Shown: positions 10,777 through 23,939, counted from the stretch's first letter. The stretch is DNA of 64,000 nucleotides from Triops longicaudatus (GCA_022885665.1 JAGQDJ010000028.1:434001-498000), one strand, 5' to 3'. Translations and numbers: made by a program. The notes: generated by a model not told the origin, from the letters alone.

Positions 10777-13392
10777 CTAAAGTCTAGTTCCTACCGGCAT
10801 CCGAACGAAATAAGCTACCTCGTCCAGTCCAATTTTGTGATTGTGGATCCAGCGACCGCCCTTTCGTAACGTTCCGTCGATGCCATCTTTCCAGACTCCT
10901 TTAGGTAAATAAATTTCTCGTTCAGTAGTGTTGGGTTGAATAATGGGGGCGACCAGGATTTCATCCCCAACACAAAACTCGTCATCTAACATTAAGGCAT
11001 TGCGATCCGTTGGGTCGAGCATCCACAAAGGACGGAGGATGGGTAAGCCGCTTAACACTGATTCTTCGCCAACACGCTTTAAAATTGGATAAATAAGATC
11101 TTTTCGCAACTGGGCAAGATTGGCTGCAATGCGTTCCACCTAAGACAAAAATATGAGTGTTGAGTTAGTACCAACGTCGACTCTGCAAAATACTTCGTCA
11201 TCGTAGTCTGTTGGTAACGTCGTGAACTGCAGAACGGTGAGAAATGTGTTCAACTGCAGCCAACGGATGTACAGTTCTCGCGGAGGTAGAGAAGCCGTGG
11301 CTTCTGTTGTAGGCAACGTGGTTGATCCACCCACGGGAGGTGGCAATAGAAACGGATACCCCATCACTCCGAGAGTTAGTATGAAGGGAATCAGGTTTTG
11401 AATACCCGTCCACGAACTCGATAAAGGGGGGACGCTAACGAATGTAGGCAGTTGAGGCATGGATACAGCGCTGTTGACACCAATGACGGTTACAGATTTT
11501 CGGACGGCATGGGCAAGTAGCTGACTGTATTGACTAGGGTTACGTATTGGCTCCCATGACTAATTAAAGTGTTTTATTTGTTAACTTAGAAGCTGTAAAT
11601 ATCGGTAATTTACCTGAAAGTGATGTGGAAGGTCCAAGGAAGTGCCAGTATCCAAGTAGAACGCTCTCAGCTCGTGCTGCATGGCAAGCTGACGTAACTT
11701 GGTACTAAACCAATCTATGCCGGCTGGGGAAGTCACATCCAACATGGCCATGCTGTATTCGTGCCCGTAACGTGTGAGGGACGGTGTAGATGGATTACCG
11801 GGTTGAGATAACCAGATTGGCTCATGTTTAAGGCGGAACTCGGCGCTCAGGCCTTCACCGTAGTTCGTGGTTGAGGTGCTAAAAAAGGGTCTCACAGAAA
11901 CAGCCACTTTAAAACCTTTTCTCTTGATGATTTCGATGGATTCGTTCAGGTTCCGGAACCGTCTTTCGTCGAATTTTAAGTCACCAGATTCTGCTTCCCA
12001 GGGCGAATTGATCAGTAAATAGCCGGGTGAAGTCCATTCAATAGCCATGATGCCGTTTGTATAGTTCATAAGGGATTCGACAGCGTTGGTGTCATTAAGG
12101 CCAGCTTGAAAAATCCACACAGGATCCTCTAGCAACTCACGGATGACCTTTTACGATACAGAAACTTTGCTTATGGTGGAAAGTGTGAATTAGTAGTAAA
12201 ATTTTTGTACCTCCATTTCTTGCTTACGGATACCATCCCACATGCTTTTGTCAGCTAAGGCGACGGCCAACGCAGCTGTATCGGTTGCAGTGCAGACCGT
12301 GTAATTGAGAATTGCGGTCCGTTGGGACATTAGGGGGTCTCGAAACGGATATTCTGATCCAGGACGGGCTTGGAAGCATAGTTGCTGGCTGTTGTTTACG
12401 TTCACGGAGACCCATAAAGGCACATTTTCATCTACCGTGATTGCTGCGCCTTGGGCGTTAATAAAAAAGCGTTTCAGTAGCGAATTCCATGTACCGTCAC
12501 TGCCAGTGCTAGTTACGAAGGGCGACATGGGGACTGATGTACGATTAAGTGGCCAACTTGTTCCATTAGCACCGAACATACCCCCGCCGTACCAAGGCGT
12601 CGTGGACATATCGAAACAGTCAGTTGGATATATGTTAGGGTTCAGGCTTTGCCATAGTATGCGGTAACAGCGAGCGTGATCATTACTGTGCTCGTATGAG
12701 AGCGAGAATCGAGCTCTGTTTATCCATTCCAGACATAATGGGGAATCATGGGGCGTGTCTTTACTCAGACATGGGAAACTGGGTTCAGAAAAGGGAAAAG
12801 TGACACCTAAAGTTGCTCTAGCCTTCAGTAGGCCTATCTCGTCGAGGATCCGCATTAGTCTTTCTTCAGGTTCGAAACGAATCCGCTCGAAGTATGTTTT
12901 CTGAATTGTAGAACTTCACCGTTAGAAAATACGTTTTGAAGCTATTATGGAGAAATTGTTTACTTGAAGTAGCTTTTGGTAGTAGGACACGTACGAAAAA
13001 CCAATTAAGAACACAATGATTAGGAATAGGAATGCTACAAAGGCCCGTAATTTGTACTCCCGTGGCGGCTTTGGCTTCATTATTGGAGGTGCAGACTACA
13101 GGAATAAAAATTGCGTGTGGGTTTTTACTGCTTTTCAGGGAAAATACGAAATTAATGAAAAATACCTACGATTTTACCACGAAGTATTTGAGCGAGGCTG
13201 CTTATACTAGAAGTCCGTGACAGTGTCGATTCGGACGGCGAAGGAGTGCGAGGTAGTGCGGAATCCCCCCAAGTTAATGAGCTCGGTCGCGGATGGTGAT
13301 GCTTATCTTGACATAGAGGAAGCTGTTCTTCCTTAACAAGTAAATCGTCCGAATTTGGTAATACTAAGCAAGGCTTTTTTCTGGTAGGTGTT
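10777..13392 (-). CDS. MYORG-like GH31 membrane glycosidase, probably inactive
   Basis: Six exons (13392-13170, 13095-12964, 12900-12211, 12147-11614, 11559-11194, 11139-10777) give about 769 residues. A further 5' exon is needed because 13392 opens in mid-codon. After a Ser/Pro-rich cytosolic stretch comes one hydrophobic span (FVAFLFLIIVFLIGFSYVSY), making a type II membrane protein. A GH31 barrel follows: DCFDMSTTPWYGGGMFGAN, IMAIEWTSPGYL, AFYLDTGTSLDLPHHFQ, NLIPFILTLGVMGYPFLLP and the C-terminal ILVAPII strand. This order matches MYORG, the ER/Golgi alpha-galactosidase. The nucleophile Asp appears retained (YLDTG). The acid/base position of the W-x-G-D motif reads SSWTGIQN, with Ile for Asp, and the downstream D-x-GG reads PPVGG. 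I infer a pseudoenzyme. Confidence 0.85.
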
Positions 13393-16300
13393 CTGAGAAG
13401 TCAAAATAGGTTTATTTTAGATAATTTGTATTAAAAGTTCATTTCGAACTATTCGATAGCAGTTTACTAAAGTTAGCACCGTCCAGAAAAGCGACGACAT
13501 ACCTTTAGTGGAAATATAACTTACTATTGTAGCAACTGTGATAATACGAGCTAATACAGTGATATGGAAAAAATGGAGAATGACAAATACGTTTTAAGGG
13601 GCACCGATGTTTCTAGACCAATAGAGCAATAGTAGTAATATACCAAGAATAGACTTAATGCGATAAAACCCCCAAAGGCCGGACTGTTCTCCCGAGATTC
13701 ATACAAACCAAGGCAACCCTGAAAATAATCATCTACCCGTAAATTAATAGAATAACGGACCTTTAGATGTATAAGCGCACAAATTTATAGCACGAATATA
13801 AGACGCCATAATTTACCGAGAGTTATTGTTTGTAGGATCCCTGTCAGCGTTTTCCGCAAAGGAGATATTTTTCTGTTTGTCTGGCAGTGCAACAATGGGA
13901 CTTGTCTGCAAAAGAGAAAATGTTGGAGTGCATGAAAAGCTGCACAACGATAGTAAAAATGAGCTTGTCTTTTTTTTCCCTAACGTCATCAGTTTTTACG
14001 CTCAGCCCGTAGGTTATAACGTGAGTTCGCATGGGATGCCCGCTAAAGGGATTTCAAGGAAAAATATGCGACAAGACGGAAAGCTTATCCTCACCAAAAA
14101 GCAGACCTAATGCACTGTATAGGCTTTGAAAATTAAACAAATCTTTTATGAGTTTAGCTTTTGCTGTAAAACAGCAGCGAAGCTTTTTGAAGACAAATCT
14201 TATCAGCTATCTTACCTTAAAACGTTCACGACATCTGAAGGGATAAGTAACTACGGGGTATTAACACATTGAAAATCTACTGGCTTACATTTCAGCCTAG
14301 CATAAACTGATCGAGAACAATGTTAGCGACGAGTTGAGGGATCATTAGGGAGAGAACTAATGACGTGACATGATTCTAGTGACACATGTTAAGCGTAAAG
14401 CACTAGTGACGAAGCACAAATTTCCCCTTAAACAAGTAAGACGTAAGCTTGCCCATGATTTGTTTTGAGGTATACCTCTTTTTCCGCTTCGGAAGTGGTA
14501 TCTAATGAGGAAGTCGCCATTTGTATTCGTAAAGGTTTGGAAACCTAAGATTGACACATATAAACCGAGCTGTTCCTCGCGACTGGGGTTTCTTCGACTG
14601 AGCGGTGCAGGGAAACATTGCTTTGTCTGTGTTATGCCTTTCTTTAATCATATCGTATCACGTATCGGCTTTGATTGGCAGTAGAAAGGGATGGGTGTAG
14701 GTTTTTGTTTACTTGCGTAGCGGGCAATATCCATGTTCATCCAAAATGTTAAAAGGCCTTCACAGCGTAACAATTTTAAGGCCCCGAGAAAGTGTGCGTA
14801 AGAGATCGATTTACTGAGTGGTGGAGAATAATTTACTTTTGTTGCCGGGCAGGAAATTCTCAGGGTTCCAGTGGCGAAAGGCGATATAACTTTTTCCGTG
14901 TTAACGTTATTTTCCACCTCATTTTCAGTCCACGACGGACGCCTTTTCCACACAATAAAATCTGAATTAATTGTCGGAGAGGAGTTTTGCACTTTGGACA
15001 TATTAGCTCTTATGGACCGCTGTCCTTGGGTAAACTAGTCTTCACCGGTAGAGAAACACTAACTGTTTACTATCTTGACTTCGATGCTTCACTCCACGAC
15101 TATGGGGGTATCCCGGGGAAAACCGGTCTCGGACTTCTTGCAGACTCCTTGTCCTCAAGTAACCGAAACCCGGAGCGTTCTGATCTCTAGCCCTATTCTT
15201 ATCTCCACTTGTTGCAGTGAATGAAAACAGAAGGAAAGTGTCGCAAGAACGGCCAAATTCCAGGAAGAGTACAATGCGGACACGATAATGAGGTCACTCA
15301 CTATCTCCAGTTCACTTACAAGTCGCACAAAAGGGAACTACACAGTTATTTCGCTTCCTTTAAACGTTTCCGCTTCGGGGACTTATTTTACAACAATGAG
15401 TGCACTGTATAATTCCAATTTCTTCCAGTACCGCATGCTGTTACATCAGCTTGCAGAGGACTTGCGTTGCACAAGGGGTTTCCTTTCCTTAAGCATCGAA
15501 TGATTTATTATGTTTAGCGTGGCCACTTTGCTGTGTTTAGCTAAAATACATCTAAAATACATAGTAGGAAAAAATACATTCTCGTTATAAAAAGTAGAAT
15601 CTCATTATAACAAAACCTTTTGTAATTAATTGCCGGCTACAATAAAGGGGTTGAAGTGTTTCGAGATAACGAAAAACATGGAACACTGAATTTTGACAAG
15701 AGAAAACGCACAATGTCTCGACCTTCTGAATATACCGATATTTTTTCTGATCCCTAAGGTTCCATATAACGAGGGGGTACTGTATATCAAGGTACAGTAA
15801 AATCTTTGTATAATGAACATACATGGGGACGGAAAATTTGTTCGTTATAACCGAAGCTCGCAATAGCCAATACTCTCTTGTAATGTCATTATTTTCCTCG
15901 GGACCCATTGGATCTCGTTACAAGAGCCAGTCGTTCGTTGTGGATAATATTTGTTACAACACACTTTTACTATAATAGAAGCGACTGGGATTAAATAACC
16001 CAGTAAGACCCGATCTAGGTTCCGACGAGTATGTAAGTTGAAAATGGAATTACATTCCTCACGAAGAAGTTTGTCTGGCTACAGAAACAGTAATGACCAT
16101 GCAGGCGAAGCTTGTGCCCCACATGCAGTGTTTCATACGACGGTGGGCATATGATTACATAAGCTCTAATTATGGTTAAAATTGCATAACATTTTTGCTA
16201 CAAGTGTAGCTACTCCACGCCACCTAGCAATAGAAACTTACACCACCCAGAGTTTCCATGTTGACAATCTTCGATAAACAATAGACCTTTCGGCTCGTGT

Positions 16301-17404
16301 GAATTCCGTGAAAAAATGTCACTAAGCAGCACACAAATTTTAAAACTATACAGAAACTTGCTAAAAGAAAGCAAAAATTTCGCGGCCTACAATTACAGGT
16401 TTGTTAAAGGCCACAGAAGTGAATAGATTCTTACGAAGCATGTCGTTTTTATTGTTACGAGCAGAGAATATGCCCTAAGAAGAGTTCGGGACGCATTTAG
16501 GAGTAACAAAGCCCTCTCAGACCCCAATTGCATAGCGAAAGAGTATGAGTGCGGTTTGGAACAGTTAGCAGTCGTCAGACGCCAAGTAAGAATTATTATA
16601 TATTTTTTTAGCATTTTTCGCACTGATATTTTGTACTTACGTAGACCCTTCTCGGTCGATCGTACCAAGCTTCCAGTCTGGTCATTGAAGGAAAACCCCC
16701 AAAGCTACCTTGATAATTTTTAGTGTAATTCGCAAAAATTTTGATAGTCTTATCAGTTTCGAACAATACATTATATCCTACGAATGTTCAACTTATTTGC
16801 AATTCTTTTGCCTACACACACTGTTTTGCTGAGTATGTAGTTGGACCATCTGTGTGCATCGTGAGTAGGCTTGTCTAGTGTGAAAGAAGTGTCCACAAAA
16901 AGAGTTGGGGGTATCTTTTTGTTTATTTTTTGATAGATTACAGAGCCGCGTTAAGGTTATTCAGCGGGTCACTGATAATTATTGTCGGAAGTCCATTCAG
17001 CAAAGCGCTTGATAACGTAGTTAATGCATTTATGGTGTCGTAGACAGTTTGGTGCACTTTTTAGTCGAGTACCCTTGATTGAAGGCTTTTACCTAAGTCG
17101 ACATTGCAGGTGTGGATGAGTGTGTGTATGTGGTTATGAAAAGTGTGGATGGGTCCGACGCATTATGACGACACACAGGTGTTTGAAGGATTGGGAAGAA
17201 CAGAATTCTACGTCTGGTCGTTATTCATTTGCGTGGCTTCTATCCTTACGTACATAAGCGAAATAGCTTTTGTACTTGGAATCTAGCAGCATCACTGCCA
17301 AGGCCAATCGACAGTGACGAACTTGCAATACCGTCATTCCTTAGTTGTTTGACGGATTGAGGTGCGAAAGTTCGAAAATAGAAGCGAATTTTGAGCGCGC
17401 TGTG
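13393..17404. other. Four-kb stretch without a recognised gene
   Basis: It probably contains the missing 5' exon and promoter of the GH31 gene at its left and the convertase promoter at its right. A transposon-derived repeat occupies about 15579-15975. The small ORFs in both strands look like chance and match no family I know. Confidence 0.5.
15579..15975. repeat. DNA-transposon-derived repeat with GTTATAACGA motifs, two ends facing
   Basis: The segment is full of TATAACGA/TCGTTATA variants (CTCGTTATAA at 15580, CATATAACGAGG at 15763, TTCGTTATAACCG at 15840, CTCGTTACAAG at 15914). This is the subterminal style of pogo/Tigger-like non-autonomous elements in invertebrates. At its centre TACTGTA (15778-15784) and TACAGTA (15793-15799) form inverted 7-mers, as if two termini abut. 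No transposase reading frame is present. The family is inferred from motif style only. Confidence 0.5.
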
Positions 17405-20400
17405 ATGTCTGTGACACGTCTAGTAGCACACAAGGCTTGGTTGATTTTATTAGTGTTCAAATCAGTAAGTGCAGTTGTATTGTCAACTTCGAGCGCTTTC
17501 CAAGATCATGGCCACGCGGGCCTTGACGGCGTACGGCAATTTACTAACGAGTGGGTGGTCGAAATTACTGGGGGTCCTGATGCAGCTTTGGAGTTAGCAC
17601 ACGAAATGGGTTACGATATTTTGGGACAAGTATGTTACCTTAATTAGTACTGAACGTTGCAGGTCATTCCATGGTTTGTTACGACTTTAAAATAGGTCCC
17701 TGGCTATAGAAACTTGTATCGGTTGGAGAAATTAGACCATCCGGAAACGCACCCGTACCACAGTCCTCACTTAACGCGACGATTGTCCAACGATGTGCGC
17801 GTAAGTGTGTGACGCTTTTTGTTTGTGGCTGTTGTTATCACAGCCATTCCTTAGGTGATTTGGGCCGAACAACAATTCGCCAAGTTCAGATCGAAACGAG
17901 GGTATTTGCGCGACCCTTTGCCGGAACGTTCTTTGCAATACGTTGATAACGATCCAGATGTAGATACACCATTGGTGCGTGTGAAACGAGACGAGATCGC
18001 GAATTACTCCATTGCGGAAAGTTCCCACTCGCGACGTAAGCGCGAAGACTTACCGGAACCCCCGAAACAAGCATTTCGGTTTAACGACGAACTTTGGGAT
18101 CATCAATGGTATTTGGTAAAACTTGGTTTGTGTTACCTTTTTCTGCAAAGTTTCTTTTTTTTGTATGAATTAAGGACCGTAATTTACTATTTTACAGAAA
18201 GATACACGTACAAATGCCGGATTGCCGCGTTTGGACTTGGACGTCCTTCCTGTATTTGACATGGGCTATACAGGAAAAGGAGTCATTGTTGTAGTCTTAG
18301 ATGATGGTCTTGAAAAAAATCACACGGACTTACGTCGTAATTATGTACGACCAGTAGCCACCATCATCCACTTTTCGTAAATAACGATGGATATTTCGTA
18401 GGAAGCGTCCGTAAGTTTTGATGTAAACGACGATGATGACGATCCGTCACCGCGTTATGACTTCAATGTCATAAACAGCCATGGTACCAGGTGTGCCGGT
18501 GAAATTGCTATGGAGGCTAATAATGAAAAGTGTGGCGTGGGAGTGGCTTACAATGCTCGCATCGGAGGTGGGTTTTGTGTGCGGTAGATAACGGCCTTGT
18601 GAAAACATACCGAAATATTAGTGAAAATATAGAAGTAATACAAAGGGAAAAAATAATAAAAATTTCTAATAGGTATTCGTATGCTGGACGGAACCGTAAG
18701 CGATCGAGTGGAGGGAACGTCACTAGCCTTTGCCTATGATAAAGTGCACATTTATAGTGCTTCATGGGGACCTAGTGACGACGGCAAAACCGTCGAAGGA
18801 CCTGGACGTTTAGCCAGAGAGGCTTTGTTTCGAGGCGTTACGGAAGTAAGTATTTCTCCTTTGTCGCGTTTAGGTTGTGTTAGCTTTCTAATCAAAACCA
18901 TGTTCAAAACTCACCCCTCATTTTATGTTGCCAGGGTCGCAATGGAAAGGGCGCAATTTATGTATGGGCATCCGGTAATGGCGGTAGCCGCGGTGATAAT
19001 TGCAACGCCGATGGTTACACTTCGTCAATTTATACGTTGTCTGTCGGCAGTGCCTCAGAAAAAGGCCAATTTCCCTGGTACGGAGAAAAATGTGCATCCA
19101 CAATTGCCGTTACTTATTCTAGCGGGGCTTATACAGATCAGAAAATTGTAAGCTATTGTAGATACTCGTTAGTCTTATTTTAATACGTTATTTTTGCCTT
19201 TGTCTCTTTTGACAGGCTACCACGGATTTAAAGGACAAATGCACATTAGACCACACAGGAACTTCTGCCGCTGCGCCTTTGGCTGCTGGCATTGTGGCTC
19301 TAGCGCTTGAAGCCAAGTAAAAGCTTTTCGCTGTCCTAATCAAGTCTTCTAGGCTTTTCTCTCTTTCTCATTTCGCTTTGCCTCTATCAGAGCTTTGTTC
19401 GTTATTCTGTTTGCATTATCGGGCCGTATTATTCACACGTTGCTCAGGAAGCTTATACTTTTTTTCTGTTCTCATGAAACTCAGCCCAGGGCTTACATGG
19501 CGAGACGTGCAGCATTTGGTGATATGGACGTCGGACTATTATCCCCTGCGAAATAACGAGGGCTGGCAGAAAAATGCAGTGGGTCTGATGTTCAATTTGC
19601 GATTTGGCTTTGGTCTTATAAAAGCAGCTGATTTGGTGCGTGCAGCGCGCAACTGGACGTCAGTGCCCCCCAAAGCCATCTGTGTAATATCCGCTGACAG
19701 CGCGTAAGATATTTCTTCTTATATATTTGCCTTTGTTTGTATTTGAGTACAAAATTGCATCTCTTGTTTTTGCGTTTTGTTATTTTTTCCCTGTTTCTTG
19801 CTTTGTCCGGCGTGTAGTATCGGTACTCAAGTGCCGTTGGGACCCGAACTGCCTGCCCAGATCACTTTTTCTTCAACCGGCTGCAGCAATTTTGCCAACT
19901 GTGTGAACTACGTAGAACATGTGGAGTTTGTTGCTACTATATCTTATCCTCATCGGGGATCTCTACAGATAGATCTAGTTTCGCCGCAAGGTAACCTTTT
20001 TTACTTATATGTTCCTGCAGAGAATCAAAACAATTTTGTATCGAGACAATCACTTGTAACATTTCGATCTACTTAAGCAAAATATCCTTAAAATAGATTG
20101 TGGTGTGGTAAATTATAGCGACAGATATGATTGTTTGTCGGGAGTAGTGAAATATTTGAGAATTGGTTACGCATATTTATAACGCATATTTGTTACGCAT
20201 ATTTTAACGTACCGACAGTGTTCTGTGCAATTACTAACATCTTTGTTATTACGAAAAAGAGATTAAATTTTGAGAAGCCAAGAGTAATTGGTAAGGTTCC
20301 TTTGTGAGGAACGTAGTAAGCGAACAATGCGTAGTTCAGTTGTAATAGCAGAGCAGTTTATGTGGTGTCTGCGCCTCAGTCTCTACGTTTTTCGTAAATC

Positions 20401-21073
20401 TGTGCATCATGAAATGTCGTGAGTTCTTATTTTAGGAAGAAATTCAATGAAAAAAAAACTTTTATGGAAAATCTGTGCTAGGAACTCGCACCCAGGTGAT
20501 GACCCCTCGGCCAAAGGATGATTCCACGTTAGGGTACTTAAACTGGTCGTTTATGTCGGTGCACACATGGGGTGAAAGGGCCGCGGGAGATTGGATCGTT
20601 CTAGTGACAGATAAGGTAAGGTAGAAAAAATACCCATGCATACCTGATGAGCTTCGAAACGCCCATAAAGCGTCCACAAAGGGGGAGTGTAACGCCTTCC
20701 TTGTCTTCATTTCCTCTTCTTTATGTTTTTATGTACGTATTAGATGCAGGTTGTGCAAGGAGCCACAGTAGCAGGCTACGTGACGAATGTTTCTCTCATT
20801 CTCCATGGTACTGCCGAGCAACCGAAACACTTGAGTACTCCTAAAATATACGACGATACGTATAACTCGCAGCAACCCGCCATAGTAATAGCGCTTACTT
20901 CGCTTATTTTATCAATTTTATTAATGCCTTTCCTGGATATTTAGGAAGAAAGCATGAAAGAAAGACCAGTGAACGTGAAGAACTTACGAAAAACCCAGTC
21001 AGACATAAATTGGCAAGATTTGGTGGGGAAAAAACTATTGCGTGATTTGCAACGCTTCCTGGAAGAAGCATAG
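17405..21073 (+). CDS. Furin-type proprotein convertase (subtilisin/kexin S8B)
   Basis: Thirteen exons (17405-17629, 17696-17800, 17855-18115, 18198-18344, 18402-18567, 18673-18845, 18935-19147, 19216-19316, 19485-19703, 19818-19990, 20482-20615, 20744-20884, 20945-21073) splice in frame to 728 residues. Order: hydrophobic signal peptide; prodomain (FTNEWVVEITGG, GYRNLYRLEKLDHPETH); basic cleavage site SRRKR before EDLPEPPKQAF; S8 catalytic domain with Asp (VVVLDDGLEKNHTDL), His (NSHGTRCAGE), oxyanion Asn (VWASGNGG) and Ser (HTGTSAAAPLAAG); then a P domain. The oxyanion Asn argues against PC2, which has Asp. It would cleave precursors after paired basic residues in the secretory pathway. The tail is ambiguous: removing the 60-nt intron 20885-20944 gives a soluble basic tail, and retaining it gives a hydrophobic C-terminus and a stop. 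No Cys-rich domain is seen. Confidence 0.93.
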
Positions 21074-21442
21074 CCGCTTTACTTTAAAGGACCATAACGA
21101 CTGGATTTGTGAAATTTAACCGAACGATTTGTTTTAACCGAAAACTGTACCATTTCATGTCTAGCGTGCATGTGTTCTACATTCCGACGGTAAATATAAG
21201 TAGCGGTGTTATGATTTTCAAGGTCGTTTCTTTTTATTCTGCTTGTCACTTTACACTTTACAGTAAAACTGATTAACGCTATATTCATAACCTGGTGAAA
21301 TGATAAACCTCACATTTTATGGAAGGACGATGTGGGCTAATTTGTTTTTACACTTATATCTCCGCACATGACAGGTCAAAAACAATGTACTACACTCTTA
21401 TATGAAACGGAACCATATTTTCCACTAGACTTTAGAAAAACC
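21074..21442. other. Convergent intergenic region
   Basis: This 369-bp segment between two convergent stops presumably holds both 3' UTRs and polyadenylation signals. Nothing else was seen. Confidence 0.5.
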
Positions 21443-23284
21443 TTATAGCAATTGTTCTATCACAGGGTAACGCAAGTACAGGCAAGTTGAGTCTGGCAGC
21501 GGAACACCAATTCGGGCCCAGTGATTGATTAACGACGGAATAGATGCCTGACTAACATTATTGGACGATTCCACATGAAGACGGAATTCACACCGGTTCG
21601 GTGAACAGCTAATGCGTACATGGATAAATCCCTTCAACGTTCTAACAAAAAGTACTGGTAAGTTGACTTAGGAAGTCAAGATACTAAAGGACATTTTTAC
21701 TTGGCAGAAAGGTAGTATTCTAACTTCGGTGCACTGCGGACTAGAAAACTTCCCTCGTTACTGTGACGCAAGCGGATCTCAGCTTCGTTACGCGGGATTG
21801 CACCATGGTACCAGCTGCAAAGACACAGACCACTTTTTTAACTTACGAAAACGTACTGAAGAATAGGCCTTTTACCCTTGGTCTTCCAATGGCAGTTTAG
21901 CGTCAACGATCTCCTGCGAACTGGGTTGTACTGGTGGAGCGAAGGGGGGTTTTAATGCGAGATGCATGCCTCCATTTTTGGCTAATTTGCATGAAAGAGA
22001 TTAGGTATCTAACACTTGGTCTGTCACTGACAGCGGACATGCAAACTACTTACAAAACGGCTGATGCTGGTTAGCGTCTCGGTGTTTTCGGTGAAGTTTG
22101 GGCATAAAGAAAGGAAGCTCTTTGTTGTCTAGGTCAGTCTGACTGTCTTCAGATTCCACCCCGAGGCTTGGTCGATTGTTGGAAGACTTGCTATTGATAT
22201 GTAAATTCTTTGTCGGAAGAACATTCACAGTTGGCAATTTCGGCTTGGGCCGCGTTGTGTTTAACGTTAATGAAAGACTCAAGTTAGCTCGAGTTGTCGA
22301 TGCCTCGGAAGGTCCGTCACTTTGCGTGTTCGCGGAGTACGTACGATTCCGTCGCAGTTTAGGCATATAGAAAGGTAAATCTTCCTGGGTCGTGTCGTGC
22401 GAATGTGTAGAAATACCGCTATCGGATGCAGTATGTTGCTCTTCATCTTCCACTTGCTTGTGACGTAACATGTCCATTCCTTCGAGTGTTAAACTCATTG
22501 TCCCGAGAGTTTTATTGGTGGCAGGAGAGGGAAGATAATCCTTTGGACTATTGGTTTCCGCCGATTTATCGGAAATGGGCGACAGGACTTGGCAGTAGTT
22601 TTTAACCAACGCCAAACCCATTTTTTTCTTGGGGGCGTAACTAAAGTCACTACTCTGTGAAGATACAGAGCTACTGAAACTACGTAGACTTTCGCGACTG
22701 GAAACAATACTGCTGGTACTGGATACCTCGACACTGGAAACGCTTTCTGAGCTTGTTCCCCATTCTGAAGTGGGTAAGGGGACCCGAAACTTTCGCGGCG
22801 AAGAGGCCAAGTTTTGAATAGGGATAGGAAAATTGACAGAGGATTGAACATTTCCCTGTACAAGATCATCGTCCTCTTTGTCCGATTGATCAAGGTCTGT
22901 CGAATTCCACAAACGCGTCAGAGACAAACAAGGAGTCGTTGTTGTGGAATTGGAAGAACGTTGCCGTGCTGGTGAGCAGCAATAAGTCTCCACTACAGGC
23001 GACGTAGGGCTACTTTTGGACGAATCGTTCGCGGAATGAAGATGAGCTGTTCGCCATTTGCGACAGCGTTTCAGTAAAGACACAGATGATGCTTTCTTTG
23101 TTAACTGAGGTGACACTAAGGAAGACTCTTGGAGAACCGTGGCCAAATCCGTCATTTCTTCTTTACTCGTTTTGGTTGCCAATGACATGGCATCTTCTGG
23201 ATGGATTTCTGATGGACCTACGCGGCTATCGAAGGCGGTTTCGTAAATTTTTCTACCACTGTGCATCGAGAATGGATGAGTCAT
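21443..23284 (-). CDS. SH2-domain adaptor of the SHB/SHD/SHE/SHF type
   Basis: Four exons (23284-22054, 21981-21876, 21814-21701, 21641-21443) join in consistent phase to about 549 residues. The long first exon is disordered and Ser-rich. It carries a duplicated motif: DLPFYMPKLRRNRT and ELPFFMPKLHRKHR, each preceded by an acidic DTTQED or DLDNK stretch. The last 100 residues are an SH2 domain: GWYHGAIPRNEAE, GSFLVR with the phosphotyrosine-binding Arg, YYLSAKTLKGFIHVRIS, and the terminal CLYLRYPV. SHB-family proteins end just this way, with a C-terminal SH2 beginning WYHGAI and ending in YPV, and link tyrosine kinase receptors to downstream signalling. An in-frame stop lies 5' of the ATG, but a 5' exon ending in the CCGCAG acceptor at about 23309 is possible. 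Confidence 0.85.
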
Positions 23285-23939
23285 ACTTATGGAAGAGCTT
23301 CTCTGACACCTGCGGTAGTAGTAGTATAGTAGCCGACTTCACCCTGTTAGTGGAATAGGATCAGGAGACATGGTTACTCACAAACTTGCAGGACGTCACT
23401 GAAGCTGCACGCGGAGCGTCAGTCCTATCGTACTTGAGTAGCTTGATTCAACTCACCGGCTTCCCTGCGTAAGGCCTCAAGTGAGATCGGGCGTCTGGAG
23501 ATCAATACTTGATGCGGCGCAGGGAAGCTGTGAATCCCATCGTTTCAGAACGAGTCTTAATCGCCACGCCTTAGGCTTCACTGGCAGGAAAGAGGGCGAC
23601 AGAATTACAAAAGGCGTGTATTTAAGAACAACTTTACACGATTGGCTTTGGCGTGGAGGTACTTGCGAGTACGGCGGTGAAAAAGTATCATCAAGGAAGG
23701 ACACAGAAGCAATTCTTCAAAAGCTACAGCTTAGGCAACTATCTTTTTTCTTGCCACGGGTCAAACTGTCTTTTTTCGTAAGCTTTTAAACGACAGGATT
23801 AGGTACATATTAATGCGAACGTCTTTACGTAAAAAGCAGGGGAAATATGACAGGTTTTGGGCGTACCGGTTTCCTTAGATTGAACGCGCAATAGGGGCAG
23901 TTTATTTCACCGTCTCATAGACAATGTCTGTGAATAGAA
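23285..23939. other. Intergenic region between two minus-strand genes
   Basis: It holds the 3' UTR of the NLR gene and the promoter of the SH2 adaptor. A minus-strand reading at 23704-23477 (MSFLDDTFSPPYSQVPPR...) looks partly coding and might be an alternative first exon of the adaptor, but no clean splice into 23309 was found. Confidence 0.4.
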
